64,000 nt of DNA from Planctomycetota bacterium (GTDB lineage Bacteria > Planctomycetota > PLA2). The notes beneath the pieces were generated by a model, which saw nothing but the letters and a program-made list of their open reading frames with translations, was not told where the DNA came from and searched no databases. The translations under genes and the position numbers were made by a program. The stretch lies in the NCBI GenBank assembly GCA_021776735.1, contig JAJFFH010000051.1:270326-334325 (forward strand). The letters are read 5' to 3'. This document shows, in pieces, positions 1-8,736 of this stretch (positions within the stretch are counted from its first letter, which is position 1; each line of letters opens with the position of its first letter).

Positions 1-1170
<1,170 letters not shown>

Positions 1171-1659
1171 CTATTGGGCCTCGGCCCGCAGGGGGGCAGG
1201 AGTCGATTTGCCGTGTGTTGTTTGGGGGGCGGGGGACGGTTCGGGAAACGAAAAGTCCTGTGTCATTTCCGCCAGGGGAATGCCGCCGAGCGCGTCGCGC
1301 ACGGCGTCGTTGATGCGGCCCCAGTTGCCCTTGACGGGACAGGAGCACTCGATGCCGCAGCCGCCCGCGTCGTCGAGACACTCCGTGATCGCGATCGGAC
1401 CTTCCAGGGCCTCGATGATGTCGCGGATCGCGATTTCCGTCGCCGGCCGCGCCAGGCTGTAGCCGCCCTTCACGCCGCGTTGCGAGAACAATAGTTCGGC
1501 GCGCGCGAGGAGCTTCAGGATCTTGCTAACCGTGGGCAGCGGCAGTTGAACCGCACCCGCAAGGTCGCGCGCGTTTTGCACACCGCCCACGTCCGCCGAG
1601 GCCGCGAGGCGGCACATCAGCACGATGGCATAGTCGGTTTGCTTGGTCAGGCGCAGCAT
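1171..1659 (-). CDS. Rrf2-family Fe-S regulator (SufR/IscR-like)
   Basis: A 162-residue protein with the Rrf2 winged-helix start (MLRLTKQTDYAIVLMCRLA), the wing region SQRGVKGGYSLARPA, and the cluster-binding loop CLDDAGGCGIECSC. Three to four Cys in that loop are what Fe-S-sensing Rrf2 proteins use to hold a [2Fe-2S] cluster. It most likely represses its own operon when clusters are plentiful. It lies between mrp and sufB, 49 bp after mrp, and abuts sufB. The Pro/Ala-rich tail after about residue 145 is poorly conserved in the family. The palindrome upstream of mrp (2821-2876) is the obvious candidate operator. Confidence 0.93.
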   Translation of the reverse strand: MLRLTKQTDYAIVLMCRLAASADVGGVQNARDLAGAVQLPLPTVSKILKLLARAELLFSQRGVKGGYSLARPATEIAIRDIIEALEGPIAITECLDDAGGCGIECSCPVKGNWGRINDAVRDALGGIPLAEMTQDFSFPEPSPAPQTTHGKSTPAPLRAEAQ

Positions 1660-1690
1660 GATGTCTTGCCAGGTCGTTTCGTGTCGCGGT

Positions 1691-1704
1691 ACATCGCCGT
1701 CCGT
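1691..1704 (-). repeat. Dispersed 14-mer motif, exact copy
   Basis: Reads ACGGACGGCGATGT on the minus strand, preceded by AGCGG. It lies in the 49-bp gap just after the mrp stop codon, in the direction of transcription. Confidence 0.9.
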
Positions 1705-1708
1705 CCGC

Positions 1709-2806
1709 TTACGCTCCCGAACTCCAACCGAGATCGAACTGCGCGGCTCCTTTGCCCGCTATGGCCTCGATGCGTTCGTGCGTGATCTGGGCGATTTCCA
1801 CGAAGGCACTCGCGGTGTTGCTCTCGGGTTTGGAAACGGTGATCGGGACGCCGCCGTCGCCGCTGGGGGGGACTTCGGCGTCGAGCGGGAGGCTCCCCAG
1901 AAGCGGAAGGCCGTACTTCTTGGCGGCCTTGTCGCCCGCGCCGGTCATGAAGATGTGGGAGAGGTGGCCGCACTCCGGGCAGGAGAACCCGGCCATGTTT
2001 TCGATGACCCCGACCACCGGCACCTTGACCGACGAAAACATCTCGATGGCCTTTTCGACGTCGGCCAGCGCGACATCCTGCGGGGTCGTGACCACGATCG
2101 CGCCGTCGAGCGGCACGGTTTGGCTGAGTGACAGGACCGCGTCGCCGGTGCCCGGCGGCAGATCGACGATCAGATAGTCGAGTTCGCCCCACGCGACGCC
2201 CGTGAGGAGTTGCGTAACCATCTTGCCGACCATCGGGCCGCGCCATATGACGGCGGCCTGATCCTTGGGCATCAGGAACGCGATCGAGATGACCTGCAGG
2301 CCATGTGCGGTCGCCGGAATTACGCGCTGCTGGGCGTCGCCGGTGGCGCGATGATCCACCGTGCCAGTCATGATCGCGGCACTGGGTCCGTGGATGTCGG
2401 CGTCGAGCAGGCCGACGCGCTTGCCCTGGTTCGCCAGCGCGATCGCCAGGTTGACGGCGACCGTGGACTTGCCGACACCGCCCTTGCCCGCGCCGACCGC
2501 AACAATCCGGCCGATGCCAACGATGGGGCTCGGACCCGGTTGCTGGGGCGGGCCCGCCTGGGCGGCCTGCCCGTCTGGCGCCGGTGCCGCAGCCTGCGTG
2601 TCTTGAAAGGACACGAAGACATCCTTCACGCCCTCGACCTTGCGAGCAGCAGCCTTGATTTTCTCGGCGAATGCGGGCTTTTCGGCCATGCCCACGGCGA
2701 CCGCGACGGTCACGAGAACCTTGCCGTTGGTCTCGCGAACGCTCGCGATCTGGTTGTCGTTCAGGACAGCGCTCAGCGCGCTCCGAATGGCGTCGATCAC
2801 GATCAA
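1709..2806 (-). CDS. mrp: Mrp/ApbC-type P-loop Fe-S carrier ATPase
   Basis: 365 residues. An N-terminal MIP18/DUF59-like domain (about 1-90) is followed by a Pro/Gln-rich linker (about 95-110) and a Mrp/NBP35 ATPase with the deviant Walker A GKGGVGKST, LLDADIHGPS, the DLPPGTGD Walker B region and the ENMAGFSCPECG segment, whose CPEC pair binds the bridging cluster. It is cytoplasmic and transfers Fe-S clusters to target proteins. It is first in the operon with the Rrf2 regulator and sufB. The start is either TTG at 2806 or GTG at 2800; AGGGA lies 5-11 bases upstream and does not decide between them. Confidence 0.94.
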   Translation of the reverse strand: MIVIDAIRSALSAVLNDNQIASVRETNGKVLVTVAVAVGMAEKPAFAEKIKAAARKVEGVKDVFVSFQDTQAAAPAPDGQAAQAGPPQQPGPSPIVGIGRIVAVGAGKGGVGKSTVAVNLAIALANQGKRVGLLDADIHGPSAAIMTGTVDHRATGDAQQRVIPATAHGLQVISIAFLMPKDQAAVIWRGPMVGKMVTQLLTGVAWGELDYLIVDLPPGTGDAVLSLSQTVPLDGAIVVTTPQDVALADVEKAIEMFSSVKVPVVGVIENMAGFSCPECGHLSHIFMTGAGDKAAKKYGLPLLGSLPLDAEVPPSGDGGVPITVSKPESNTASAFVEIAQITHERIEAIAGKGAAQFDLGWSSGA

Positions 2807-2820
2807 ATTCCCTACGCTAA

Positions 2821-2876
2821 AATACAGGACCGATTAAGTACGGTTTACATATAAGGGACTGTAGCAGTCCTGTATT
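2821..2876. promoter_or_regulatory. Candidate operator/promoter of the Fe-S operon
   Basis: A perfect 10-bp inverted repeat (AATACAGGAC at 2821-2830, GTCCTGTATT at 2867-2876) brackets an A/T-rich stretch and a nested palindrome GGACTGTAGCAGTCC (2856-2870). It sits 15-70 bp upstream of the mrp start. Position and symmetry fit an Rrf2 dimer site overlapping the promoter; that function is inferred. Confidence 0.5.
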
Positions 2877-2940
2877 TGGCGTCCAGTTTTCCAGCCTCCG
2901 GGCGGAGCCTCCGCCCCGGAAGCACCCGATGGGGCAGCCC

Positions 2941-3015
2941 GCTGGCGGACCACCGGCTGTTTTGGGGCCGTGCCGCTGGCAGCCCATACCGAGCCAGGCA
3001 CAGAAGGATGATTCT
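2941..3015 (+). repeat. Intergenic repeat family I, copy A
   Basis: Shares the order GCTGGCGGACC ... CTGGCAGCCCATACCGAG ... GGCACA.AAGGATG with copies at 43571-43650 (+) and 55545-55630 (-), plus a short copy at 55420-55445. About 80 bp, non-coding, in the gap between the mrp promoter and the 3378 gene. A GC-rich hairpin (CGGGCGGAG/CTCCGCCCCGG, near 2896-2918) lies just upstream. The rest of the 2877-3377 gap holds no gene that I can support. Confidence 0.75.
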
Positions 3016-3328
3016 AGGACAAGGAGACGCATAACCAGATATGAGACAGTGGCTTACGCGGATCCCGGCTGGTCATGCAATTGTCATGGGGCCGTCATGG
3101 TCCGGGTGTCCTCGGTGTACGGTGCCCCTACTGTACGGTGCCAGGCGATCCTGCTGCAGAGTGGCCGTCCCGGTAGCTCCGATTCCTGCGGAGAGCGCGG
3201 CCGCCGATGCGCCTCGCGTATCCCGCCGCGCCCGACGAATCGGAAGCCCAACGGCCGGTCGGCCCATCCTGATGGCCGGGCACCTGTGCGTGCCGCGCCC
3301 GCCACCGCATCGAGCGATCGTTGCCGTG

Positions 3329-3342
3329 ACATCGCCGTCCGT
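3329..3342 (-). repeat. Dispersed 14-mer motif, exact copy
   Basis: ACATCGCCGTCCGT on the plus strand, 35 bp before the 3378 start. The 50 bp from here to the ATG closely match the same region of the next paralogue (6091-6141). Confidence 0.9.
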
Positions 3343-3377
3343 TTGCTGCCTCAAGGGCTGGTACCCTCCAGCGCGGG

Positions 3378-5972
3378 ATGCGAACACTGGCGTGTTTTTT
3401 GGTGCTGGCGTGTGGCGGCGCCGCAACGCGTGCGGACGACGACGACGCCAAGGCCAATGCCCGTTGGTTGGCCAAAGCCGAGTCAGCCAAGGAACGGGCG
3501 GGGCTTGTCGCCAAGTTGCGCCGGATCGGTCCCGGGCAGGCATACCGACGCGTCGTGACCGCGCTCAACGCCAAGAACCCGGCGAACCGGCGTGCGGCGG
3601 CCATGTTGCTGGCCGAGTGGGCCCAGGAACTCGACAAGCCGCCGGGCTCCCCGACGCGCCTCGCGCTGGGGTTGAAGGATCGCGATGCGGCGACCCGTGC
3701 GTATCTGGTGACCGCTCTTTCGCGATATGGAAAAAAGGCGGTCGCTCCGCTCTTGCGGATGCTGAAGAACCGCCGGCGCGACACGCGGGAAGCTGCCGGG
3801 CAGGCCTTGGCGGCACAGGGGCCGGCGGTCCTGTCCAAAGTCGTGGCGATGCTGGATGACGAGAAACCGCGCGCTCGGCGTGGCGCCATGCACGCGCTCG
3901 GTTGGTTCGATGATCCCGGCGATGCCGTCTTCGCGCGGCTGCAACGGGGAGTTCGCGCGCGCGATGTCGAGGAGAGGGTGGCGGCGGTCCACGGGTTGCG
4001 CGGATGCAAGGGGCAGCGCGCTGCGGCCCTACCGTTGCTTGCGCATGCGTTGCGCGATCGAAACGCCGATGTCGCACGGGCCGCGATGTCCGCGGCGCTC
4101 AACCACGGCGTCGGCGGGCTCAAGACCCTGGCGGGCTCGCTCGGGCACGGAACCGAGGCGCGGGAGGTCGCGATCGAGCAGGAGTTCGTGAAGATCGGGG
4201 AGTCCGTCGCCGAACTTCTGGTCGCAGCGCGCGCGGAAGGAGAGCCGGTGCACCGTGCGGCCGTTGCGCGCGTCCTCGGCGGGTACGGCCGACGGCACGG
4301 GTACTCCGTCATCGCGGACGCCCTACGTGCAGGACTGCGTGACAAAGATGCAAGCGTGCGCCTTGCGTGCGCGCGCTCCGTGCGGATCCTCGTACCGGAC
4401 GCGGCGCGGCTCGCGCTCGACGATATTACGCGCGCCACCAGGGACTCTGATCCCGGAGTGCGAGCTGCCGCCCTGCTCACGCTCGAACGAATGGCCCCCA
4501 AGCGGAGCCAGCTTGTCGAGCCCGTGGGTCGTGCGGCAAAACAGCATGATCCTCGTCTGCGCGCCGCGGCCGCCGTCGCCGGATGTCGCCTCGGCACCGT
4601 GTCGGCCGAGCAGGCGCTTGCGCTGATCCAACCCGTAGCCACCAAGTCCCACTTTGATCGGACCGCGCGCGCCGACGCGATGTTGATGCTGGCGGTCGTG
4701 CCGGGTGGGACGGCCATGCTACTCAGTCTGGCGGAACAGACGATCGGCGACGCCGAGGCGCCGATTCGCTTGCGTGCGGAGGCGATTGCCGCAGTGGCCC
4801 TGGCGATCGAGCGGCGCGGCGGCGGGTTCCGGGATCGCGCGGCGCGGCTCAAGAAAGCGACCGCGATTGCGCCGGCGGTGACGCGCGCGTTGCAGTGGCT
4901 TGCGGACCGCCGCACGGCGGGCTGGCGTGCCAAGGCGTTGGGGGCGAGGCACGATTGGGATGTCGGCGTCACGGCACTCGCGACGCTGGCTTTTCTGGGG
5001 GCGGGGCGCACGGACACGCCGGTGCGCGAGGGTCTCGAGTTTCTCGCTTCCAAGCAAAACAAGACCACGGGCGAGATCAACCAGTTCACGAACCGCGGCT
5101 GGGCCCACACGACCGAGCACGCGTGGGCGACGCTGGCGCTTTGCGAAGCTGTCGACGTGATGGGGGATCCGAAGTGGCGGCCCATCGCGCAAGCCGCCGT
5201 GCGCTACTGCGAAGAGGCGCGCAACCCCCACATGGCGTGGCGCTACAAGGTGAAGGGCGGCGAAAACGATACGCACGTCACAACACTCATGACGCAGGCG
5301 CTGTGTGTGGCCAAGTACGTCGGTCTTGAGGTCGACAGGAAAGCACTTGAGGGGGCGCGACGGTGGGTCGACAAGATCAGCGATCCGAACTTCGGCCAGG
5401 TGGGCTACAACTTCCCGGGCGGAGAGGTGTTTCGCACCCCGGACCATGACCAGGCCGGGAACTTTCCGAGTCGACGCTCCCAGTCGATGACGGCCGCCGG
5501 AATCCTGATGCGCATCATGCTCGGCGAGGACTCGCGCGAGAGCGAGATGATCAGGAAGGGCGCAAAGCTGTGCCTCGGCCTCAAGCCCCGGTGGAACCCG
5601 CACGACGGCTCCATCGACATGTACTTCTGGCACTTCGGCTCGCTGGCGATGTGGCAGGTCGGTGGCGACCGGTACGAGACATGGCGCAACGCGTGCCACA
5701 AGGCCCTGCTCGGCCACCAGAAAGCGGACGGTTCATGGCCGCCGGCTGGCGCGTGGGGCATGTTCGGCGGCCAGGGCTATTCGACGGCCATCGGTGCGCT
5801 GACCCTGCTCGCGCCGATTCGCTACCCGCGATGGCGCGATATCAACCATCTCCCGGAATCGATGCACGGCATATTCGCGACCCTGAAGCGCGCCACCAAC
5901 AACGACCCGTCCCCGTTCGTCCGTGCAAGCGCGCAGCGCGCGGTCAAGTGCATCAAGCGGTCGCTGCGCTGA
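3378..5972 (+). CDS. Secreted HEAT-repeat / squalene-cyclase-fold protein, paralogue 1
   Basis: 864 residues with a Sec signal peptide (MRTLACFLVLACGGAATRA). About residues 30-450 are HEAT-like helical repeats (for example RRAAAMLLAEWAQELD, RRGAMHALGWFDDPG, VRAAALLTLERMA). About 520-850 resemble the alpha/alpha-barrel of squalene-hopene cyclases and prenyltransferases (DVGVTALATLAFLGAG, HAWATLALCEAVD, QSMTAAGILMRIMLGED, DGSWPPAGAWG). I see no clear DxDD acid motif, so cyclase activity is doubtful; these fused proteins are common and uncharacterised in planctomycetes. It is followed by two tandem paralogues with no other gene between. It is probably periplasmic or cell-envelope located. Confidence 0.85.
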   Translation: MRTLACFLVLACGGAATRADDDDAKANARWLAKAESAKERAGLVAKLRRIGPGQAYRRVVTALNAKNPANRRAAAMLLAEWAQELDKPPGSPTRLALGLKDRDAATRAYLVTALSRYGKKAVAPLLRMLKNRRRDTREAAGQALAAQGPAVLSKVVAMLDDEKPRARRGAMHALGWFDDPGDAVFARLQRGVRARDVEERVAAVHGLRGCKGQRAAALPLLAHALRDRNADVARAAMSAALNHGVGGLKTLAGSLGHGTEAREVAIEQEFVKIGESVAELLVAARAEGEPVHRAAVARVLGGYGRRHGYSVIADALRAGLRDKDASVRLACARSVRILVPDAARLALDDITRATRDSDPGVRAAALLTLERMAPKRSQLVEPVGRAAKQHDPRLRAAAAVAGCRLGTVSAEQALALIQPVATKSHFDRTARADAMLMLAVVPGGTAMLLSLAEQTIGDAEAPIRLRAEAIAAVALAIERRGGGFRDRAARLKKATAIAPAVTRALQWLADRRTAGWRAKALGARHDWDVGVTALATLAFLGAGRTDTPVREGLEFLASKQNKTTGEINQFTNRGWAHTTEHAWATLALCEAVDVMGDPKWRPIAQAAVRYCEEARNPHMAWRYKVKGGENDTHVTTLMTQALCVAKYVGLEVDRKALEGARRWVDKISDPNFGQVGYNFPGGEVFRTPDHDQAGNFPSRRSQSMTAAGILMRIMLGEDSRESEMIRKGAKLCLGLKPRWNPHDGSIDMYFWHFGSLAMWQVGGDRYETWRNACHKALLGHQKADGSWPPAGAWGMFGGQGYSTAIGALTLLAPIRYPRWRDINHLPESMHGIFATLKRATNNDPSPFVRASAQRAVKCIKRSLR

Positions 5973-5978
5973 GAGGAG

Positions 5979-6078
5979 AGCCTGTAAGAATATCCTCTGG
6001 CTTCGGCCGGCTGCGGCTGCGCCCTGGGGCTGGTCTTCGCTCGACCTCGGGCCTTGCGACGGGATTCCTTCACAAGCG
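5979..6078 (+). repeat. Intergenic repeat family II, copy A
   Basis: About 100 bp sharing TCTGGCTTCGGCCGGCTGCG and GCTGCGC, then TCGCTCG.CCTCGGGCC and GGGA.T...TTCACA, with 28301-28406. Its ends are imperfect inverted repeats. It lies between paralogues 1 and 2 and encodes nothing recognisable. Confidence 0.75.
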
Positions 6079-6090
6079 CTAACCCGTCCA

Positions 6091-6104
6091 ACATCGCCGT
6101 CCGT
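6091..6104 (-). repeat. Dispersed 14-mer motif, exact copy
   Basis: ACATCGCCGTCCGT on plus, followed by TTGCTTCCTCAA, 35 bp before the 6139 start. Same relative position as the copy before paralogue 1. Confidence 0.9.
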
Positions 6105-6138
6105 TTGCTTCCTCAAAACTGGTACTCTCCAATGCGGA

Positions 6139-8736
6139 ATGCGGAAGCTCATACTCTTGCTTGTGGTGGCGTGGGGCGCGTCCACCGCGCACGCTCAACC
6201 CACGCCCAAGCAACTCGCCGGCGAACTCGCCAAGGCCCGGAACCGGTGGAAGCGCGCGACGATTATCACGGCGTTGCGCCACGCCGGGCCGCAGGCGTAC
6301 CCGGCCGTCGTGCGTGCGCTCAAGGCGAAGGACGCGGTGAATCGGCGTGCGGCGGCGATGTTGCTCGCGGAGTTTGCGCGAAAGCTCGGCAAGGCTCCCG
6401 GGTCGCCGAAGGCACTCGTGCGAAAGCTGACGGACGGCGATGCTCTTACGCGCGACTATCTCGTGTCGGCGCTGTCGTGGTACGGCAAGAAACCGGTCGG
6501 CCCGCTGCTGAAGATGCTCAAGAACCGCAAGGTCTTTGCGCGCGAGGCGGCGGGGCGGGCGCTTGCGGCGCAGGGGGCGACCGTCGTCAAGAAGATCGTT
6601 GCGCTGCTCGACGACGAGGAGCCGCGTGCGCAGCTTGGCGCGATGCATGCGCTTGGATGGTTCGACGATCCCGGGGCCGTCGCGTTCGCGCGGATGCAAC
6701 GGGGCCTCGGTGCGGCGGACCCGGCCGAGCGCGCGGCGGCGGCGTTCGGCATGCGCGGGTGCAAGGCGCAGCGCGCGCAGGTTCTGCCGCTCCTGGCCAA
6801 GGCGCTGCGCGACAAGAACGCGGCGGTGGCGGGAGCCGCGGGGGCGGCCGTGACGCATCACGGCAAGGAAGGCGTTGGGATACTCGTGGACGCTCTGGGC
6901 GCGGGCACCGAGACGCAGGAGTTTGCCACCGAGCGAGCCCTGATCGATCTTGGCGAGGGGGCCGCCGACCTGCTGGCGCAGTCGTTTTCGAAGGGCACGC
7001 CGCAACACCGGGCCGCCGTGGCGCGCGTGCTGGGCGCGTACGGGCGCCAGCATGGGTTTTCGTCGATCGCGAATGCGCTGCGTGAGGGACTCGGCGACAA
7101 GGATGCCCGCGTGCGGACCGAGTGCGCGCGCGCGCTGCGCATCATCGCGTTGGACGCGGCGCGGCTTGCCATAAAGGAAGTCGTCCTGGCCACGAAGGAT
7201 CGCGACGTCGGGGTTCGGGCCGCGGCGCTGTTTACGCTCACGCGGCTGGCTACCGAGAAACGTCAACTTCGCGAGCCGGCCGATCGGGCGTCCAAGCATC
7301 ACGACCCGCGCTTGCGCGCTGCGGGCGCGTTCGCCCAGTACAAGAACGGCCGCATCAGGGCCGGTCAAGCGGTGTCGCTGATCCATCTCGGCGTGATCGA
7401 TCCGAACCTCGCTGCTTCCGAGCGCGCCGACGCGTTGTCGATGATGCAGACGGTCCCCGGTGGCGTCGCGGCGCTGGTCGGTCCCGGCCATGAGATCCTC
7501 AACGACGGCGAATTGCCCGGCCGGCTGCGGGCCGCCGCCGCCGTTGCGCTCGGGGGTGCGATCGCGGGGCGCGGTGCGGGATTCCGCAAGCGGACTGCGG
7601 CTCTTGCGAAAATGGACGCGTCGGCGCGCTCGTCGATTCGACGCGCGCTGGACTGGCTCGAGAGGAAGCAGTCCAAGGAAAAGGGACCGTGGCCGGCCAG
7701 GGAACTCGGCGCGGAGGACAACTGGGATGTCGGCATCACGGCGATGTCCACACTGGCCTTTCTGGGAGCGGGGCGGACGGACGAACCGGTTCGCAAGGGG
7801 CTTGAGTTCCTCGCGTCCATGCAAAAAAAGACCGGCGAGATCAACCAGTTCTCGAACCGGGGCTGGACCCACATGTGTGAACACGCATGGGCGACCCTCG
7901 CGCTCTGCGAAGCGGTCGATCTCATGGACGACAAGAAGTGGCGGCCAATCGCGCAGGCGGCGGTGCGGTACTGCGAAAAAGCGCGCAACCCTTACATGGC
8001 GTGGCGCTACAAGGCCAGGGGCGGCGAAAACGACACGCATATCACCGCGCTCATGGCGCAGGCCCTGCGCGTGGCCGCGCACGCCGGCCTCGATGTCGAT
8101 CGGAGCGCGTGGGAGGGGGCGCGTCAATGGATCGACAAGATGACCGATCCGAACTTCGGCCAGGTGGGCTACAACTTTCCCGGTGGGCCGGTGTTTCGTG
8201 GGAAGCGGCTCCACGGGCGCGATCGTTTCCCTGCCGAGAAGTCGCAATCGATGACCGCCGCCGGGATCCTGGTCCGGATGATGCTCGGCGAAGATCCGCG
8301 CATGAGCGAGATGATCAAGAAAGGAGCGCGACTCTGTCTCCTGGTTCCGCCCGACTGGAACAAGGACAGCGGCAGCATCGATATGTACTACTGGCACTTC
8401 GCAAGCCTGGCCATGGTGCAGATCGGCGGACCGCTGCCAAAGAGGTGGCGGAGCGCGTGCCAAAAAACGCTGGTCGACCATCAGGACACGGATGGCTCGT
8501 GGGCGCCGGTGGGCGCATGGGGCATCACCGGCGGTCGCGGCTACTCGACGGCGATCGGTGCGCTGACGCTGCTCGCGCCGATCCGTTATCCGTCGTGGCA
8601 GGAGGCCGGCCGCCTATCGACGCCCATGAGTCGCGCCTACAAGACCCTCAAGAGGGCCGCGGCGAAAGACCCGTCTCCGATTGTGCGCGCCGCCGCGCGC
8701 CGGGCCGCGAAAAAAATCGAGCGATCTCTGCCGTGA
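6139..8736 (+). CDS. Secreted HEAT-repeat / squalene-cyclase-fold protein, paralogue 2
   Basis: 865 residues starting at MRKLILLLVVAWGASTAHA, a clear signal peptide. The reading frame stays open upstream to 5923, but that part is the intergenic repeat and is not conserved, so I use 6139. Architecture and length match the 3378 protein (864 residues): HEAT repeats (RRAAAMLLAEFARKL, AMHALGWFDDPGAVAF), then the barrel-like domain (DVGITAMSTLAFLGAG, HAWATLALCEAVDLM, QSMTAAGILVRMMLGEDP, DGSWAPVGAWG). The two genes are a recent tandem duplication that includes 50 bp of upstream DNA. Its stop overlaps the GTG of the third copy. Confidence 0.85.
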   Translation: MRKLILLLVVAWGASTAHAQPTPKQLAGELAKARNRWKRATIITALRHAGPQAYPAVVRALKAKDAVNRRAAAMLLAEFARKLGKAPGSPKALVRKLTDGDALTRDYLVSALSWYGKKPVGPLLKMLKNRKVFAREAAGRALAAQGATVVKKIVALLDDEEPRAQLGAMHALGWFDDPGAVAFARMQRGLGAADPAERAAAAFGMRGCKAQRAQVLPLLAKALRDKNAAVAGAAGAAVTHHGKEGVGILVDALGAGTETQEFATERALIDLGEGAADLLAQSFSKGTPQHRAAVARVLGAYGRQHGFSSIANALREGLGDKDARVRTECARALRIIALDAARLAIKEVVLATKDRDVGVRAAALFTLTRLATEKRQLREPADRASKHHDPRLRAAGAFAQYKNGRIRAGQAVSLIHLGVIDPNLAASERADALSMMQTVPGGVAALVGPGHEILNDGELPGRLRAAAAVALGGAIAGRGAGFRKRTAALAKMDASARSSIRRALDWLERKQSKEKGPWPARELGAEDNWDVGITAMSTLAFLGAGRTDEPVRKGLEFLASMQKKTGEINQFSNRGWTHMCEHAWATLALCEAVDLMDDKKWRPIAQAAVRYCEKARNPYMAWRYKARGGENDTHITALMAQALRVAAHAGLDVDRSAWEGARQWIDKMTDPNFGQVGYNFPGGPVFRGKRLHGRDRFPAEKSQSMTAAGILVRMMLGEDPRMSEMIKKGARLCLLVPPDWNKDSGSIDMYYWHFASLAMVQIGGPLPKRWRSACQKTLVDHQDTDGSWAPVGAWGITGGRGYSTAIGALTLLAPIRYPSWQEAGRLSTPMSRAYKTLKRAAAKDPSPIVRAAARRAAKKIERSLP

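Noticed and set aside
3128..5185. Large minus-strand frames (685 and, at 6079-8481, 800 codons) opposite the HEAT paralogues
   Set aside because: Both mirror the same paralogous sequence, are Arg/Ala-rich, lack starts and signals, and disappear where the coding strand is clearly functional.
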